Origin: Planctomycetia bacterium
GTDB lineage: Bacteria; Planctomycetota; Planctomycetia; Pirellulales; UBA1268
DNA length: 64,000 nucleotides
Direction of reading: 5' to 3'
NCBI GenBank assembly: GCA_026401035.1
Contig: JAPLNR010000072.1
Span: 1 to 64,000 of the forward strand
In this document: positions 27,396-35,863 of the stretch, one piece after another
Layout of the letters: the number at the start of each line of letters is the position of its first letter
How positions within the stretch are numbered: position 1 is the first letter of the stretch
The notes under the pieces: model-generated
What the model was told of the DNA's origin: nothing
Database searches by the model: none
Seen by the model: the letters and a program-made list of their open reading frames with translations, nothing else
Translations under genes and position numbers: made by a program

Positions 27396-28306
27396 CGCCC
27401 GCCGCATCCGCCGCCGATCAAGTCGCCGATCAAGCTGCAGGCACGCCCGCCCTCGGCCGCCCGCTGCGGGTGGGCTGCGGCGAGTGGGGCTTTCGCAACC
27501 TGCCGATGCGCGAGCATTTCGAGATCGCGGCGGAGTTTGGATTTGAAGAGTTGGAGTTTGGGATCGGCGGCGGTCAGGTGGGGCGGCTGCCCGAGGAGCC
27601 GTCGCCGGCCGACAGCGCCGCCTTCAGGAGGCTCGCCGAGTCGAGCGGCATCGCCACGCCCGGCTGCTGCATCGAGAACGAGTTCACGCTTCCCGATGCC
27701 GCCGCGCATGCCGCCGCCGTCTCGAAGGCGCTGGCGCAGTCGGAGGCGGCCGCCGCCTGCGGTGCCAGGCAGGTGCGGTTTTTCGCGGGCTTCACCCCCT
27801 ACGCCGAAATGACGGAGCCGCTCTGGCAGCAGTTGATCGAGGCCCTTGTCACCTGCGACCGCGCCTTGGAGACGCTCGGCCTGACGATGGCGATCGAAAC
27901 CCATGGTACGATCCGCTGGAACCCCGACGGCTCGGCCACGCACATCCACACGACGACGACCCATCGCGAGGGCTTGCAGCGGCTGCTTGCCGCACTGCCG
28001 CAGCGGGTCGGATTTAACTACGACCCCGGCAACATCCGCGCCGCCGAGCCCGGGGATGCCCGTCATGCCGTCGATCTCCTCGCGGGCCGGATCACCTACT
28101 GCCATCTCAAGGACTGGCTGCGGATGGGCGCAGGCTGGACGGCCGGGGCGGTGGGCGATCCCGCCGATGGCATCGACTGGGCCGACCTGCTGCCCAAGAC
28201 CGGCTACAACGGAACGTGCCTGATCGAATACGAGCCGCTCGCTGACACGCATGCGGGCATCGACCGCAGCCTCGCGCACCTCCGAAGCGTCGGCTTTACA
28301 TTCTGA
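27392..28306 (+). CDS. TIM-barrel sugar isomerase/epimerase-like protein
   Basis: This 304-residue protein is of the xylose-isomerase-like AP-endonuclease 2 superfamily. Strand-end acidic and His residues are visible in FEELEFGIGG, MAIETHGTIRWN, VGFNYDPGNIR, ITYCHLKDW and GTCLIEYEPL. That is the arrangement of metal-binding residues in sugar epimerases and isomerases. The substrate is unknown. Its ATG overlaps the DUF1501 stop, so the three genes form one translationally coupled operon. A XylR-like regulator faces it, which fits a sugar-related role. There is no signal peptide, so it should act in the cytoplasm. Confidence 0.82.
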   Translation: MTPAASAADQVADQAAGTPALGRPLRVGCGEWGFRNLPMREHFEIAAEFGFEELEFGIGGGQVGRLPEEPSPADSAAFRRLAESSGIATPGCCIENEFTLPDAAAHAAAVSKALAQSEAAAACGARQVRFFAGFTPYAEMTEPLWQQLIEALVTCDRALETLGLTMAIETHGTIRWNPDGSATHIHTTTTHREGLQRLLAALPQRVGFNYDPGNIRAAEPGDARHAVDLLAGRITYCHLKDWLRMGAGWTAGAVGDPADGIDWADLLPKTGYNGTCLIEYEPLADTHAGIDRSLAHLRSVGFTF

Positions 28307-28310
28307 TAAA

Positions 28311-28330
28311 AGGCAGCACGGAGCTGCCGG
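28311..28330 (+). terminator. Hairpin after the TIM-barrel gene
   Basis: GGCAGC and GCTGCC form a 6-bp stem with a short loop, five bases after the stop codon. The hairpin is preceded by AAAA but has no T tract after it, so it is at best a weak or factor-assisted terminator for the operon. Confidence 0.35.
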
Positions 28331-28407
28331 CCTCCTGCAGTCGCATCGGCCGTGGTCATTCGCAGCCTGGTGCGCCGCGCCGGCTCTCGCGAATCCCGTC
28401 GGGATGG

Positions 28408-29622
28408 TCAGGAAAAAGTCTTCGTGCCGGCCTGCGCCCGCCGCCGGTAATCGCGGGGTGATTCCCCGACGTCGCGCTTGAAGGCGTGGCTCAGATAACT
28501 GGCCTGCGAAAAGCCGACGAGCGGCGCGATCCGTTCGAGCGGCAGATCGGTCTCGGCCAGCAGTTGCCGCACCCGCTTCATCTGCACGCCGCGAATTTCC
28601 GCCTGCGGAGTGCGGCCGAGGACATCGCGAAACCGGCGCTCGAGGCTCGTGCGCGACAGGCCCGATTGCTTGACGATCTCCCGAACCGTGAGCCCGTCGC
28701 AGGCCCGCTCTCGGATCAGCCGCAGCGCCGCCGCAAGCTGTGGATCGTCGATGGCGAGGATGTCGGTGCTCTGCCGCGCGGTGACGCCGAGCGGCGGCAC
28801 CAGAATCTGTTGCGGCCCGGATTCCCAGGCAGCCGCGGTGCCGGCACGCCGCCGCGCCATCAGCTGCTCAAGCTGCTCGGCCGCGCGATAGCCTACCTCT
28901 TCGGGATTGGGCCGCACGCTCGACAGGGGCGGATCGCACAATTCGCAGAGGAGCGCGTCGTCGTCGACGCCGATCACACCCACCTCCTCCGGCACCGCCA
29001 GGCCGGCCCGTCGCGCGGCATCGATGACGTGCTGTCCGCGCAGGTCGTTGCACGCCAGCACGGCCAGCGGCGGAGTGAAGCCCTGCAGCCAGGCCTTGAG
29101 CCGCTCCTGGCACGACTCCCATTCAGGCGCGTTCGCGCCGAACCAGTCTGACTCGAAGACCTCGACCACCAATCCGGCCTCGACCGCCCGCTCCCGGAAG
29201 CCTTCCAGCCGCAGGTCGCTCCAGCGTTGGTCCGAAAAGCCGCAGAACCCGAGCCTGCGAAACCCCCGGTCGATCAGGTGCTCCGCGGCCACGCGGCCAA
29301 TCGCCCGGTGGTCGCTCCAAATATGGATGAACCCGAGGTCGTCATGGAGATCGTTCAGGTCGACAACCGGCATGCCGCCGGCCCGCAGGAGGGCCGCAAC
29401 CTGCGGATCGGTCACCCGACAGAGCACGCCGTCTCCGCGCCAGCCCGCCAGCCATGCCGGAGGAGAGGCGATCAACTCATGCTGCTCCAGATACATGCTC
29501 CAGCGGCGCTGGCTATGCAGCCAGCGGGTGATGCCGCGGAGGATCCCGCGGCCGTAGGCGATCGATGTCTCGACCATCACCAGCACATGCGGGCGTTCGT
29601 ATGGCGGATTTTTAGGGGTCAT
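28408..29622 (-). CDS. XylR-like AraC-family regulator
   Basis: This is a 404-residue transcription factor. Residues ~10-285 form a LacI/periplasmic-binding-like sensor (VLVMVETSIAYGRGILRGITRWL; GVIGVDDDALLCELCDPPLSSVRPNPEEVGYRAAEQL). The C-terminus is an AraC-type double HTH (CDGLTVREIVKQSGLSRTSLERRFRDVLGRTP and LERIAPLVGFSQASYLSHAFKRDVGESPRDYRRR). This is the architecture of E. coli XylR, which binds D-xylose. The start is the ATG at 29622; the ORF track's longer form starts in a poorly conserved stretch. It converges with the operon ending at 28306, so regulation of that operon is possible but unproven. Confidence 0.88.
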   Translation of the reverse strand: MTPKNPPYERPHVLVMVETSIAYGRGILRGITRWLHSQRRWSMYLEQHELIASPPAWLAGWRGDGVLCRVTDPQVAALLRAGGMPVVDLNDLHDDLGFIHIWSDHRAIGRVAAEHLIDRGFRRLGFCGFSDQRWSDLRLEGFRERAVEAGLVVEVFESDWFGANAPEWESCQERLKAWLQGFTPPLAVLACNDLRGQHVIDAARRAGLAVPEEVGVIGVDDDALLCELCDPPLSSVRPNPEEVGYRAAEQLEQLMARRRAGTAAAWESGPQQILVPPLGVTARQSTDILAIDDPQLAAALRLIRERACDGLTVREIVKQSGLSRTSLERRFRDVLGRTPQAEIRGVQMKRVRQLLAETDLPLERIAPLVGFSQASYLSHAFKRDVGESPRDYRRRAQAGTKTFS

Positions 29623-29730
29623 CCGTCGCTCTCGCGGAAACAGGGGTCGGCCCCATGTTTTACAGGCTGGCGAGGAGTATCGCCATCTGCCGCGGAAGCA
29701 TATGCCAGCAACGCACGATCGCCAGGCCGT

Positions 29731-29787
29731 GACAGGCTGAAGCCTGTCACGGCCTTCGAGTTCGGGCATGACAGGCTGAAGCCTGTC
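29731..29787. repeat. Two palindromic repeats downstream of the sigma factor
   Basis: Two exact reverse-orientation palindromes (29731-29748 and 29770-29787) are each followed on the plus strand by a copy of CTTCGAGTTCGGG. The right-hand copy is the end of the sigma-factor reading frame, and its CTA (TAG) is the stop codon. A unit of about 39 bp therefore seems to have been duplicated past the gene end. Confidence 0.8.
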
Positions 29788-31296
29788 CTACTCTTCGAGT
29801 TCGGGTAGGACGGCTTCGGCGGCGGCCGCCTCGCGGAGCTTCTCGAGGGCCTTGGCCTCGATCTGACGGACGCGTTCCTTCGTCACGCCGAGCGCGGAGC
29901 CGACTTCCTTCAACGTCTGCGGATCGCGCTCGTGGTCGAGCCCGTAGCGGCGGATGATGATCGTCTGCTCACGCGAGTCGAGCCGGTCGAGGAACTTGCC
30001 CACCTGCTGCAGCCGATCGTTTTCGGCGAGCCGCAGCTGGTATTCGTCCGTCCGACGATCGGTCGCCGACTGCAGCATGTCCATGTCGGCGGCGCGGAAG
30101 CGGTCGCGACGACGGTGCTCGTCGGGGATCGTGCGGGCGTAGTTCTTCATGATCGCCCACGAGGCGTAGGTGCTGAACTTGTTGCCCCGCGAGTAGTCGA
30201 ATTTCTCGACCGCACGGATCAGAGACATGTTGCCGTCACTGACCAGGTCGAAGAAGCTGTCGCCGGGCGCCACTCGCCGCTTCGCGATCGAGACGACGAG
30301 CCGCAGATTCGACCGCACGAGCCGGTTCTTCAGGGCCACGATCTCTTCGTAGAGCTTGTCGATCTGATCCATCAGCCGCGTGCTCGGCCGTTCGGGATTG
30401 AGCTGCTCGCGGAGTTTCGAGGCCTTGTACTTGAGGAAGTTGAACTTTCGGAACAGCCACACCTCCTGCTCCCGCGTGAGCAGCGGCACCTCGTAGAGAC
30501 TGGCCAGGTAGGCGGGCAGACCGGATGGGCGGCGAACCTTCTTCGTCGGCTCGTTCAGGCCGGGGAACGGCTGGTCGACCACCTTCTCGGCACTCTTCCG
30601 GGCGAAGAGGGCGTTGGGAATGAAGTCGAGCGGCAGCTGCACCACATGCTCCGCACGCTGGGCGAGGATCACTCGATAGATGCTCGCCTTGGAGCGGCGG
30701 TACCGCTTGGCGATCGACTCAACCGGCTCGCCCTGCGCGTAGAACTGGAAGATGCGGGCGCACGTCTCGGGCCGGAGCTTGCCTTCGTCCGCCGCGAAGA
30801 CGGCCAACTCGGGATGGTCCTGGTCATGCTGCTTGATCGTGTAGCGGATCGTCTCGACGCTGCGATTGAGCCGACCGGCGATTCGCCGGTGGACGTCGGC
30901 CGGGCAGGCGCCCGCCGCGGCGAGCCGCCGGGCCCAGGAGATGATCCGATCGTGCTCGTCTGGCGTGAGCTGACTGAACCGGGCGCCACGCTCGATCCGC
31001 AGTGGATTCGAGGCAATGAAGCGATCGACGGCACTCTTCAGAAAGCCGACCCGTTTGCGGCCGCCGATCTCGTACCGCTGGGCCACGAGCCCATGCTCGC
31101 GCCACCGGGAGATCGTCTTCGTCGAGACATTGAATTGCTCGGCGAGATCCTCGATCGACAGCACCTCGTCGTCGGCGCCGACCTTTCCGCCCTGCTCCTC
31201 GGAGAAGAGACGGATCATCGACTGAGCCTGGCTCGAGGCATCGGCGGAGTCAGAACCAGCGCCGGGGAAATCACCATCGGGAAAATTGGAACGCAT
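29788..31296 (-). CDS. Sigma-70 factor with three N-terminal HTH modules
   Basis: This 502-residue sigma factor has regions 1.2-2 at about 257-400 (LYEVPLLTREQEVWLFRKFN; FFDLVSDGNMSLIRAVEKFDYSRGNKFSTYASWAIMKN) and region 4 at about 435-488 (EVGSALGVTKERVRQIEAKALEKLR). Region 3 is much reduced or missing. The first ~220 residues look like three DNA-binding modules: a MerR/excisionase-type HTH (45-98, LSIEDLAEQFNVSTKTISRW), a homeodomain-like HTH (111-157) and a Hin-type HTH (174-215, EPVESIAKRYRRSKASIYRV). GGAGG lies before the ATG. It is probably an alternative group 2/3 sigma; its regulon is unknown. Confidence 0.9.
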   Translation of the reverse strand: MRSNFPDGDFPGAGSDSADASSQAQSMIRLFSEEQGGKVGADDEVLSIEDLAEQFNVSTKTISRWREHGLVAQRYEIGGRKRVGFLKSAVDRFIASNPLRIERGARFSQLTPDEHDRIISWARRLAAAGACPADVHRRIAGRLNRSVETIRYTIKQHDQDHPELAVFAADEGKLRPETCARIFQFYAQGEPVESIAKRYRRSKASIYRVILAQRAEHVVQLPLDFIPNALFARKSAEKVVDQPFPGLNEPTKKVRRPSGLPAYLASLYEVPLLTREQEVWLFRKFNFLKYKASKLREQLNPERPSTRLMDQIDKLYEEIVALKNRLVRSNLRLVVSIAKRRVAPGDSFFDLVSDGNMSLIRAVEKFDYSRGNKFSTYASWAIMKNYARTIPDEHRRRDRFRAADMDMLQSATDRRTDEYQLRLAENDRLQQVGKFLDRLDSREQTIIIRRYGLDHERDPQTLKEVGSALGVTKERVRQIEAKALEKLREAAAAEAVLPELEE

Positions 31297-31825
31297 GACA
31301 CTCCTCCATTGCCGGCGATCCTTTGCCGGCTGTTGTGAAACAAACTGCCGCCTAAAACCAATCCGTCCGCGTTCGAGGGAGGTCCTCCTGACCCCCGCCT
31401 TGCTCTTCCATGGGACGTGTGAGTTATACGCGGCGTCCGCGGGAAGGTTCGCGCCGCCGATCGCATTCTTGAGTCTTTTTCGTGGACGTGATCCAAACGG
31501 ACCGACCTGCTGGTTGATGCAAATCCTTGGCGTTCAGTCCTTTATGAAAAATTCCCGGGGCTTGACTTATTGCAGGGAAACCCCGTTGCGATGCAAAGAG
31601 TCTTGTGAATATAGGGGGTTTAAAGTGGTAGACAGTTGGTATCTGATCGGTTTTCAGCCCGCGAACTGGGCAGTTGGGGAGGGGAAAACGGCGGGCTCGC
31701 GGACTCGGCATGGGCGGCGGCAGCAACCGGCCGATGACGAGAGGCGGCGAGATAGGTCGAGAGAGCGGGCCGGCGGGCCGCACTGAGCGGAAAGCACGGT
31801 CGGAGACTTCGGGAGCGCGGCAGTG
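31297..31825. other. 529-bp divergent region between sigma factor and secreted protein
   Basis: No convincing gene is seen; the 166-codon ORF on the plus strand has no family features. The composition is more AT-rich than its surroundings around 31540-31640. It must hold the sigma-factor promoter (minus strand) and a promoter for the gene at 31826. One candidate for the latter is TTGCGA (31586) and TATAGG (31610) with an 18-bp spacer. That would give a leader of about 200 nt. Confidence 0.4.
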
Positions 31826-33310
31826 ATGGCAACTTTCGAGGATGGATCGGCGGGGGTGGGCGGACGGGGCGTGATCTGTCTGGCCGTCATGGGTGTCGTG
31901 GCCGTCGTGGCCTCTTTGGCCACGCTGCCACTGGCGGCGGCCCCATCGCCTGATCAGCGGGTGCGGGTGAAACTCGACGTCACCGGGGAGTTGGTCGCTG
32001 CCGCGGGCCGTGATGCGGAGCCCGTCCGCGAACCGATCACCGTGGCGGCGGTGTTTGAGTTTCTCGAATCGGACGTTCCCTCGAACAGTCCGGAGGCCTC
32101 CGAAAAGGTCGTGGCGACGCGCCGGTATCTCGAGGCCGCCGCCGAGATCAGCATCGCCGGCCAGCCCTCCCGCACGGCGCTCGCGCTGGATGCCCGCACA
32201 CTCTCCATCGCCCGCCTGGGCACGACGGCCCTGCCATTCCTGCACGACGCCTTTTTGTCGCGGGAGGAACTCGACCTTCTCGAGACACCGTTCGACTCGA
32301 TCCTGCTCGACGAACTTCTGCCGAAGACCCCGGTGGCTGATGGCGACGCCTGGCAGATTTCCGGCGACGTGACGGCTGGCCTGCTGGCGATCGACACGGT
32401 GGACAACGGCACGCTCGAGGCGAAGCTCGACTCGGTCGTCGACGGCGTTGCCCGGATCACGCTGGCTGGCGTGATCGACGGCGCGATCGATGGCGTGCCA
32501 ACGCACGTCGTGGTCGAGGGCACGTTTACAGCGGCCGCACGCGAGGAGGAGGACCGGCATGTGATCGAAGGCCACGTGGCCGGCGTCGAGGTGGTGTTGC
32601 GGGAACGGCGGCAGGCGAGCCACGTGGCGCCGGGGTTCGACGTGGAGGCCCGGCTGACGCTGGCGCGAGCGTCCGCAGATACCGCTTCAGATACCGCGAC
32701 CTTGTCTGCAAATGTCGCCGCGGAGCCGGTGGCGACGTTGCGACGGCGCGGCACCGGCAGGCCCGGCCGCCTTTGGCATCGCGATGCGGAAGGTCGGTAT
32801 GACCTCGTCTACGATGCGGGGTGGCGGTCGGTGGAGGATAGTCCCGGCGGCCATGTGCTGCGGCTGGTTGACCATGGGGCGCTGGTGGCCCAGTGCTCGA
32901 TCATGACGTTGCCGCGGGCCAACGCCGACGTGACGCCCACGATCGACGAGGTGCGGCGGGACATCCAGTCGTCGCTCGCCGGGCAGTTCGGTCAATTCGA
33001 GGGCGCGAGCGAATTCACCCGTGACGGCATCGACGCCGGCGACGCCGCGGCCGAAAGCCCCGCGGGAGGCAGCGGCGCGGTCAAGGTGGTGCGGGTCGCC
33101 TCCACGGGCACCGCCGAGGGCCTCCCCTTCCACTGGATTCATTACGTGCTGAGCGACGGGGAGGGCCGTCGGGCGAGTGTCACCTTCATGCTTGAGGAGT
33201 CGCTGCGGAAACGGTTTGGCGACGCCGACCGGGCCCTGGTGGACGGCCTGCGGCTCGAACCGGACGCTGTGCGGGAGGCCCGGCTGCCAGAGAAATCAGT
33301 GCTGCCTTGA
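31826..33310 (+). CDS. Secreted protein of unknown function
   Basis: I do not recognise this 494-residue protein. It has an N-terminal hydrophobic segment (GVICLAVMGVVAVVASLATLPLAAA) that looks like a signal peptide or anchor. Two beta-rich halves follow, separated near residue 305 by a basic stretch (LRRRGTGRPGRLWHRD). The second half (RYDLVYDAGWRSVEDSPGGHVLRLVDHGALVAQCSI) resembles soluble domains of other exported planctomycete proteins that follow a lipoprotein-like pattern, but no named family is certain. A GTG directly before the ATG (31823) is an alternative start. It is followed by the infC operon after 184 nt. Confidence 0.65.
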   Translation: MATFEDGSAGVGGRGVICLAVMGVVAVVASLATLPLAAAPSPDQRVRVKLDVTGELVAAAGRDAEPVREPITVAAVFEFLESDVPSNSPEASEKVVATRRYLEAAAEISIAGQPSRTALALDARTLSIARLGTTALPFLHDAFLSREELDLLETPFDSILLDELLPKTPVADGDAWQISGDVTAGLLAIDTVDNGTLEAKLDSVVDGVARITLAGVIDGAIDGVPTHVVVEGTFTAAAREEEDRHVIEGHVAGVEVVLRERRQASHVAPGFDVEARLTLARASADTASDTATLSANVAAEPVATLRRRGTGRPGRLWHRDAEGRYDLVYDAGWRSVEDSPGGHVLRLVDHGALVAQCSIMTLPRANADVTPTIDEVRRDIQSSLAGQFGQFEGASEFTRDGIDAGDAAAESPAGGSGAVKVVRVASTGTAEGLPFHWIHYVLSDGEGRRASVTFMLEESLRKRFGDADRALVDGLRLEPDAVREARLPEKSVLP

Positions 33311-33481
33311 CGCCTGCCCCCGCGGGCTGGAATATTGTGGGACTTTTCCCGGGAAACAGCGGCGTCGATCTTCGGCTGCCGCCCGGGAACCTCTGGGAGG
33401 TGATGCACTGTTGGCAGATGCCCAAGCGGCAGGTGCCTGCGTCGCGGCTGCCTCCTTCCCAGGGGAAAACAGTCCGTGACC

Positions 33482-33497
33482 GGAGGCGTAAGCCATC
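33482..33497 (+). promoter_or_regulatory. RBS and AUC start of infC
   Basis: GGAGG (33482-33486) is followed after eight bases by ATC (33495-33497). The in-frame TAA at 33489 excludes any start further upstream, and between it and the GTG at 33546 the only possible start codons are ATC. The ATC at 33495 is the one placed correctly for the ribosome-binding site. Confidence 0.75.
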
Positions 33498-33995
33498 GAG
33501 AAACAGCATCGCATCAATGAGCAGATCCGGATCACTCCGATCCGGGTGATCTCCGCCGAAGGCGGCCAGCTCGGCATCATTCCGACCGAGGAGGCGCTCA
33601 ACCTTGCCCGGGAGGCGGGGCTCGACCTGGTCGAGGTGGCGCCAAACGAAAAGCCGCCCGTCTGCCGAATCATGGACTTCGGCAAGTTCAAATATCAACA
33701 GAAGAAGAAGCTCCACAAAACCCACGTTCACCAGACGAAGCTCAAGGAGATCCGCCTGCGGCCCAAGACGGGCGAGCACGACATCGAGTTCAAGGTGAAT
33801 CAGGCCAAGGGGTTCCTGCAGCACAAAGACAAGGTGATCGTGTCGGTCGTGTTTCGCGGTCGCGAACTGGCCCACATCGACGAGGGCCAGCGCGTGATGA
33901 AAAATATTCTTGTCCAACTCGAACCGGTGGGAAAACTCGATTCCCCGCCGCAGCAGATGGGCCGACGGCTGGTGTGCACGCTGTCGCCAAAGTAA
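33495..33995 (+). CDS. infC: Translation initiation factor IF-3, AUC start
   Basis: IF-3 binds the 30S subunit and checks the start codon-initiator tRNA pairing. The 166-residue product has the conserved N-terminus [14 protein letters not shown], the linker ([16 protein letters not shown]) and the C-terminal domain ([25 protein letters not shown]...[10 protein letters not shown]). The ORF track begins at GTG 33546 and loses the conserved RINEQIR stretch. The only reading that keeps it starts at AUC 33495, behind a good GGAGG. IF-3 discriminates against non-standard starts, and infC starts on AUU in E. coli and AUC in Myxococcus, where this gives feedback control. It heads the infC-rpmI-rplT-pheS-pheT operon. 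Confidence 0.9.
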   Translation: MEKQHRINEQIRITPIRVISAEGGQLGIIPTEEALNLAREAGLDLVEVAPNEKPPVCRIMDFGKFKYQQKKKLHKTHVHQTKLKEIRLRPKTGEHDIEFKVNQAKGFLQHKDKVIVSVVFRGRELAHIDEGQRVMKNILVQLEPVGKLDSPPQQMGRRLVCTLSPK

Positions 33996-34030
33996 CATTC
34001 AACGATCGAAATTTTGAAAAGGAGTTTGCC

Positions 34031-34234
34031 GTGCCAAAGCAGAAGACCCACAAGGGCGTCAAGAAGCGGTTCCGGATGACAGCCCGCGGCAAGGTGAAGC
34101 ACCGCCGCGCCGGCACGAGCCATCTGCAGGTGCGGCTCACCAGCAAGCGGAAGCGGAATCTCCGTGGCACGGGTGTGCTCGCCGAGGTCGATACGCCGAA
34201 GATCGTCGAAGCGCTCGGCAGCTACAGTTACTGA
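34031..34234 (+). CDS. rpmI: 50S ribosomal protein bL35
   Basis: This is a 67-residue basic protein starting VPKQKTHKGVKKRFRMTARGKVKHRRAG and containing the HLQVRLTSKRKRNLRGT stretch typical of bL35. The true start is the GTG at 34031, supported by AAGGAG seven bases upstream; the ORF track's earlier start adds residues that overlap the end of the infC region. It lies 35 nt after infC, the usual order. Confidence 0.94.
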   Translation: MPKQKTHKGVKKRFRMTARGKVKHRRAGTSHLQVRLTSKRKRNLRGTGVLAEVDTPKIVEALGSYSY

Positions 34235-34464
34235 CAGCATGCCGGCAGGGCCGTTCGCGGCCGCTGTCGGCTTTGGCCGAGTCCGACCAACGCCAAGGGT
34301 TTGTCGGGACCACGGGCCGGCTTGCACCTCCGGGCGAGCCTGCGGCTGCCGCCACGGTGGTGATGCGGTGCCGTAAAAGCACAAGGAATTCCGGGGTGGC
34401 CTTGCATTTCCGCCGTTTTGCGGCACATTTGGTGTCTCTCCGAACTCTCTAAAGGCTGTGAATC
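34235..34464 (+). other. 230-nt spacer before rplT
   Basis: This gap inside an otherwise tight ribosomal-protein operon contains no ORF of note. It is GC-rich with several short inverted repeats at its 5' end (GCCGGCAGGGCC, GCGGCCGC) and is more AT-rich just before rplT. In other bacteria L20 represses its own operon through a leader RNA, so this spacer is a reasonable place for such a site or for a separate rplT promoter. I see no specific match. Confidence 0.3.
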
Positions 34465-34842
34465 ATGCGTACAAAAAGTGTCGTTCCCCGGTTGCGGGCC
34501 AAGAAGCGTCTCTTCAAGCGGGTGAAGGGCTTCGTCGGCGGCCGTCGCCGCCTGCTGCGAACGGCGACGGAATCGCTCATCCGCGCGGGTGTGTATGCCC
34601 GTCGCGACCGCCGGCGCAAGAAGCGTGATTTCCGCCGCCTCTGGATCGTGCGCATCAACGCCGCCGTTCGTGAACGCGGCATCCGCTACAGCCAGTTCAT
34701 CGCCGGCCTCGACAAGATCGGTTCCGATCTCGATCGCCGCACCCTCGCCGAGATGGCCGTCCTCGATCCGACGGGCTTCGATGCCGTCGTCGAGCAGGTG
34801 CGGAAGGCCCTCGGCCTGCCGGAGCCGGCCGCGGTCGCGTAA
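34465..34842 (+). CDS. rplT: 50S ribosomal protein bL20
   Basis: This 125-residue, strongly basic protein matches bL20: [66 protein letters not shown], followed by the globular C-terminal domain ([29 protein letters not shown]). bL20 is needed early in 50S assembly. The C-terminal tail is slightly extended ([10 protein letters not shown]). pheS starts four bases after its stop. Confidence 0.96.
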   Translation: MRTKSVVPRLRAKKRLFKRVKGFVGGRRRLLRTATESLIRAGVYARRDRRRKKRDFRRLWIVRINAAVRERGIRYSQFIAGLDKIGSDLDRRTLAEMAVLDPTGFDAVVEQVRKALGLPEPAAVA

Positions 34843-34846
34843 GGCA

Positions 34847-35860
34847 GTGCCAACCGTTTCGCTCGACGCGTTTCTGGCCGAGATCGAAAGCCTGCGTGCG
34901 GATGCCGTCGCCGCTCTCGGTGTCGTCGCCGACGAAGCATCGCTCGAGCAGGCGCGAATCGAGTTTCTCGGCGCCAAGAGCGGCCGCCTGAAGTCCATCC
35001 AGAAGATGCTCGGCGGGCTGTCCGTCGCCGAGCGTCCCGCCGCCGGCAAGCATTTCAACGACGCGAAGCAGGCGATCACCGCGGCGCTCGAGGCCGCGCA
35101 GGGTCGCCTGGCGGGAACCGCCGCCGAGGCCGACGCGATCGATGTCACGCTGCCGGGCGATCCGCTGCGGCTCGGCCATCTGCATCCGATCACGCAGACA
35201 ATCCGCCGCGTGCAGGAGATCATGTCGCGGCTTGGCTTCGAGAGCGTTGATGGTCCCGAGGTCGAGGATCAGTGGCACAACTTCGAGGCGCTGGCGATCG
35301 GCGCCGAGCATCCGGCCCGCGATCCGCTCGACAACTTTTACCTGGCGGTGGCCCGCGGGGCCGATCCGCTCCTCCTGCGGTCGCAGACGAGCACCGTGCA
35401 GATCCGCGTGATGGAGCAGCGGAAGCCCCCGCTGCGGATCGTGTCACTGGGCCGCGTCTACCGGCCCGACACGGCCGACGCGACGCACTACCCGATGTTT
35501 CATCAGGTCGAGGGGCTGCTCGTGGAACAGGGCACCACGATGGCCCATCTCAAGAGCGTGCTGCGGCTCTTCGCGTCGAGTTTTCTCGGCGGCGACGTGC
35601 ATGTGCGGTTTCGCCCCTCCTTCTTTCCGTTCACCGAACCCAGCGTCGAGGTCGACATGGAGTGGGGCGGCCGCTGGATCGAGATGGGGGGCGCCGGCAT
35701 GGTGGATCCCGCCGTGCTCGCGGCCGTCGGCTACGACCCCGATCAGGTCTCGGGATTCGCCTTTGGCCTGGGCGTGGAGCGGATCGCCGCCCGCCGCTAC
35801 GGCGTGGCCGACATCCGCGATTTCTACCGCAACGACGTCCGCTTCCTCGAGCAGTTTTAG
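34847..35860 (+). CDS. pheS: Phenylalanine-tRNA ligase alpha subunit
   Basis: PheS is the catalytic alpha subunit of the alpha2beta2 PheRS. The 337-residue protein has an N-terminal coiled coil (residues 1-90), class II motif 2 ([31 protein letters not shown]) and motif 3 ([27 protein letters not shown]). The start is the GTG at 34847, just after the rplT stop; the longer ORF-track form is out of frame over rplT. The order infC-rpmI-rplT-pheS-pheT is the classic one. pheT follows after three bases. Confidence 0.95.
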   Translation: MPTVSLDAFLAEIESLRADAVAALGVVADEASLEQARIEFLGAKSGRLKSIQKMLGGLSVAERPAAGKHFNDAKQAITAALEAAQGRLAGTAAEADAIDVTLPGDPLRLGHLHPITQTIRRVQEIMSRLGFESVDGPEVEDQWHNFEALAIGAEHPARDPLDNFYLAVARGADPLLLRSQTSTVQIRVMEQRKPPLRIVSLGRVYRPDTADATHYPMFHQVEGLLVEQGTTMAHLKSVLRLFASSFLGGDVHVRFRPSFFPFTEPSVEVDMEWGGRWIEMGGAGMVDPAVLAAVGYDPDQVSGFAFGLGVERIAARRYGVADIRDFYRNDVRFLEQF

Positions 35861-35863
35861 CCG

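Noticed and set aside
31286-31786. 166-codon ORF in the divergent region
   Set aside because: No start signal, no recognisable domain, and it covers the promoter region of two flanking genes.
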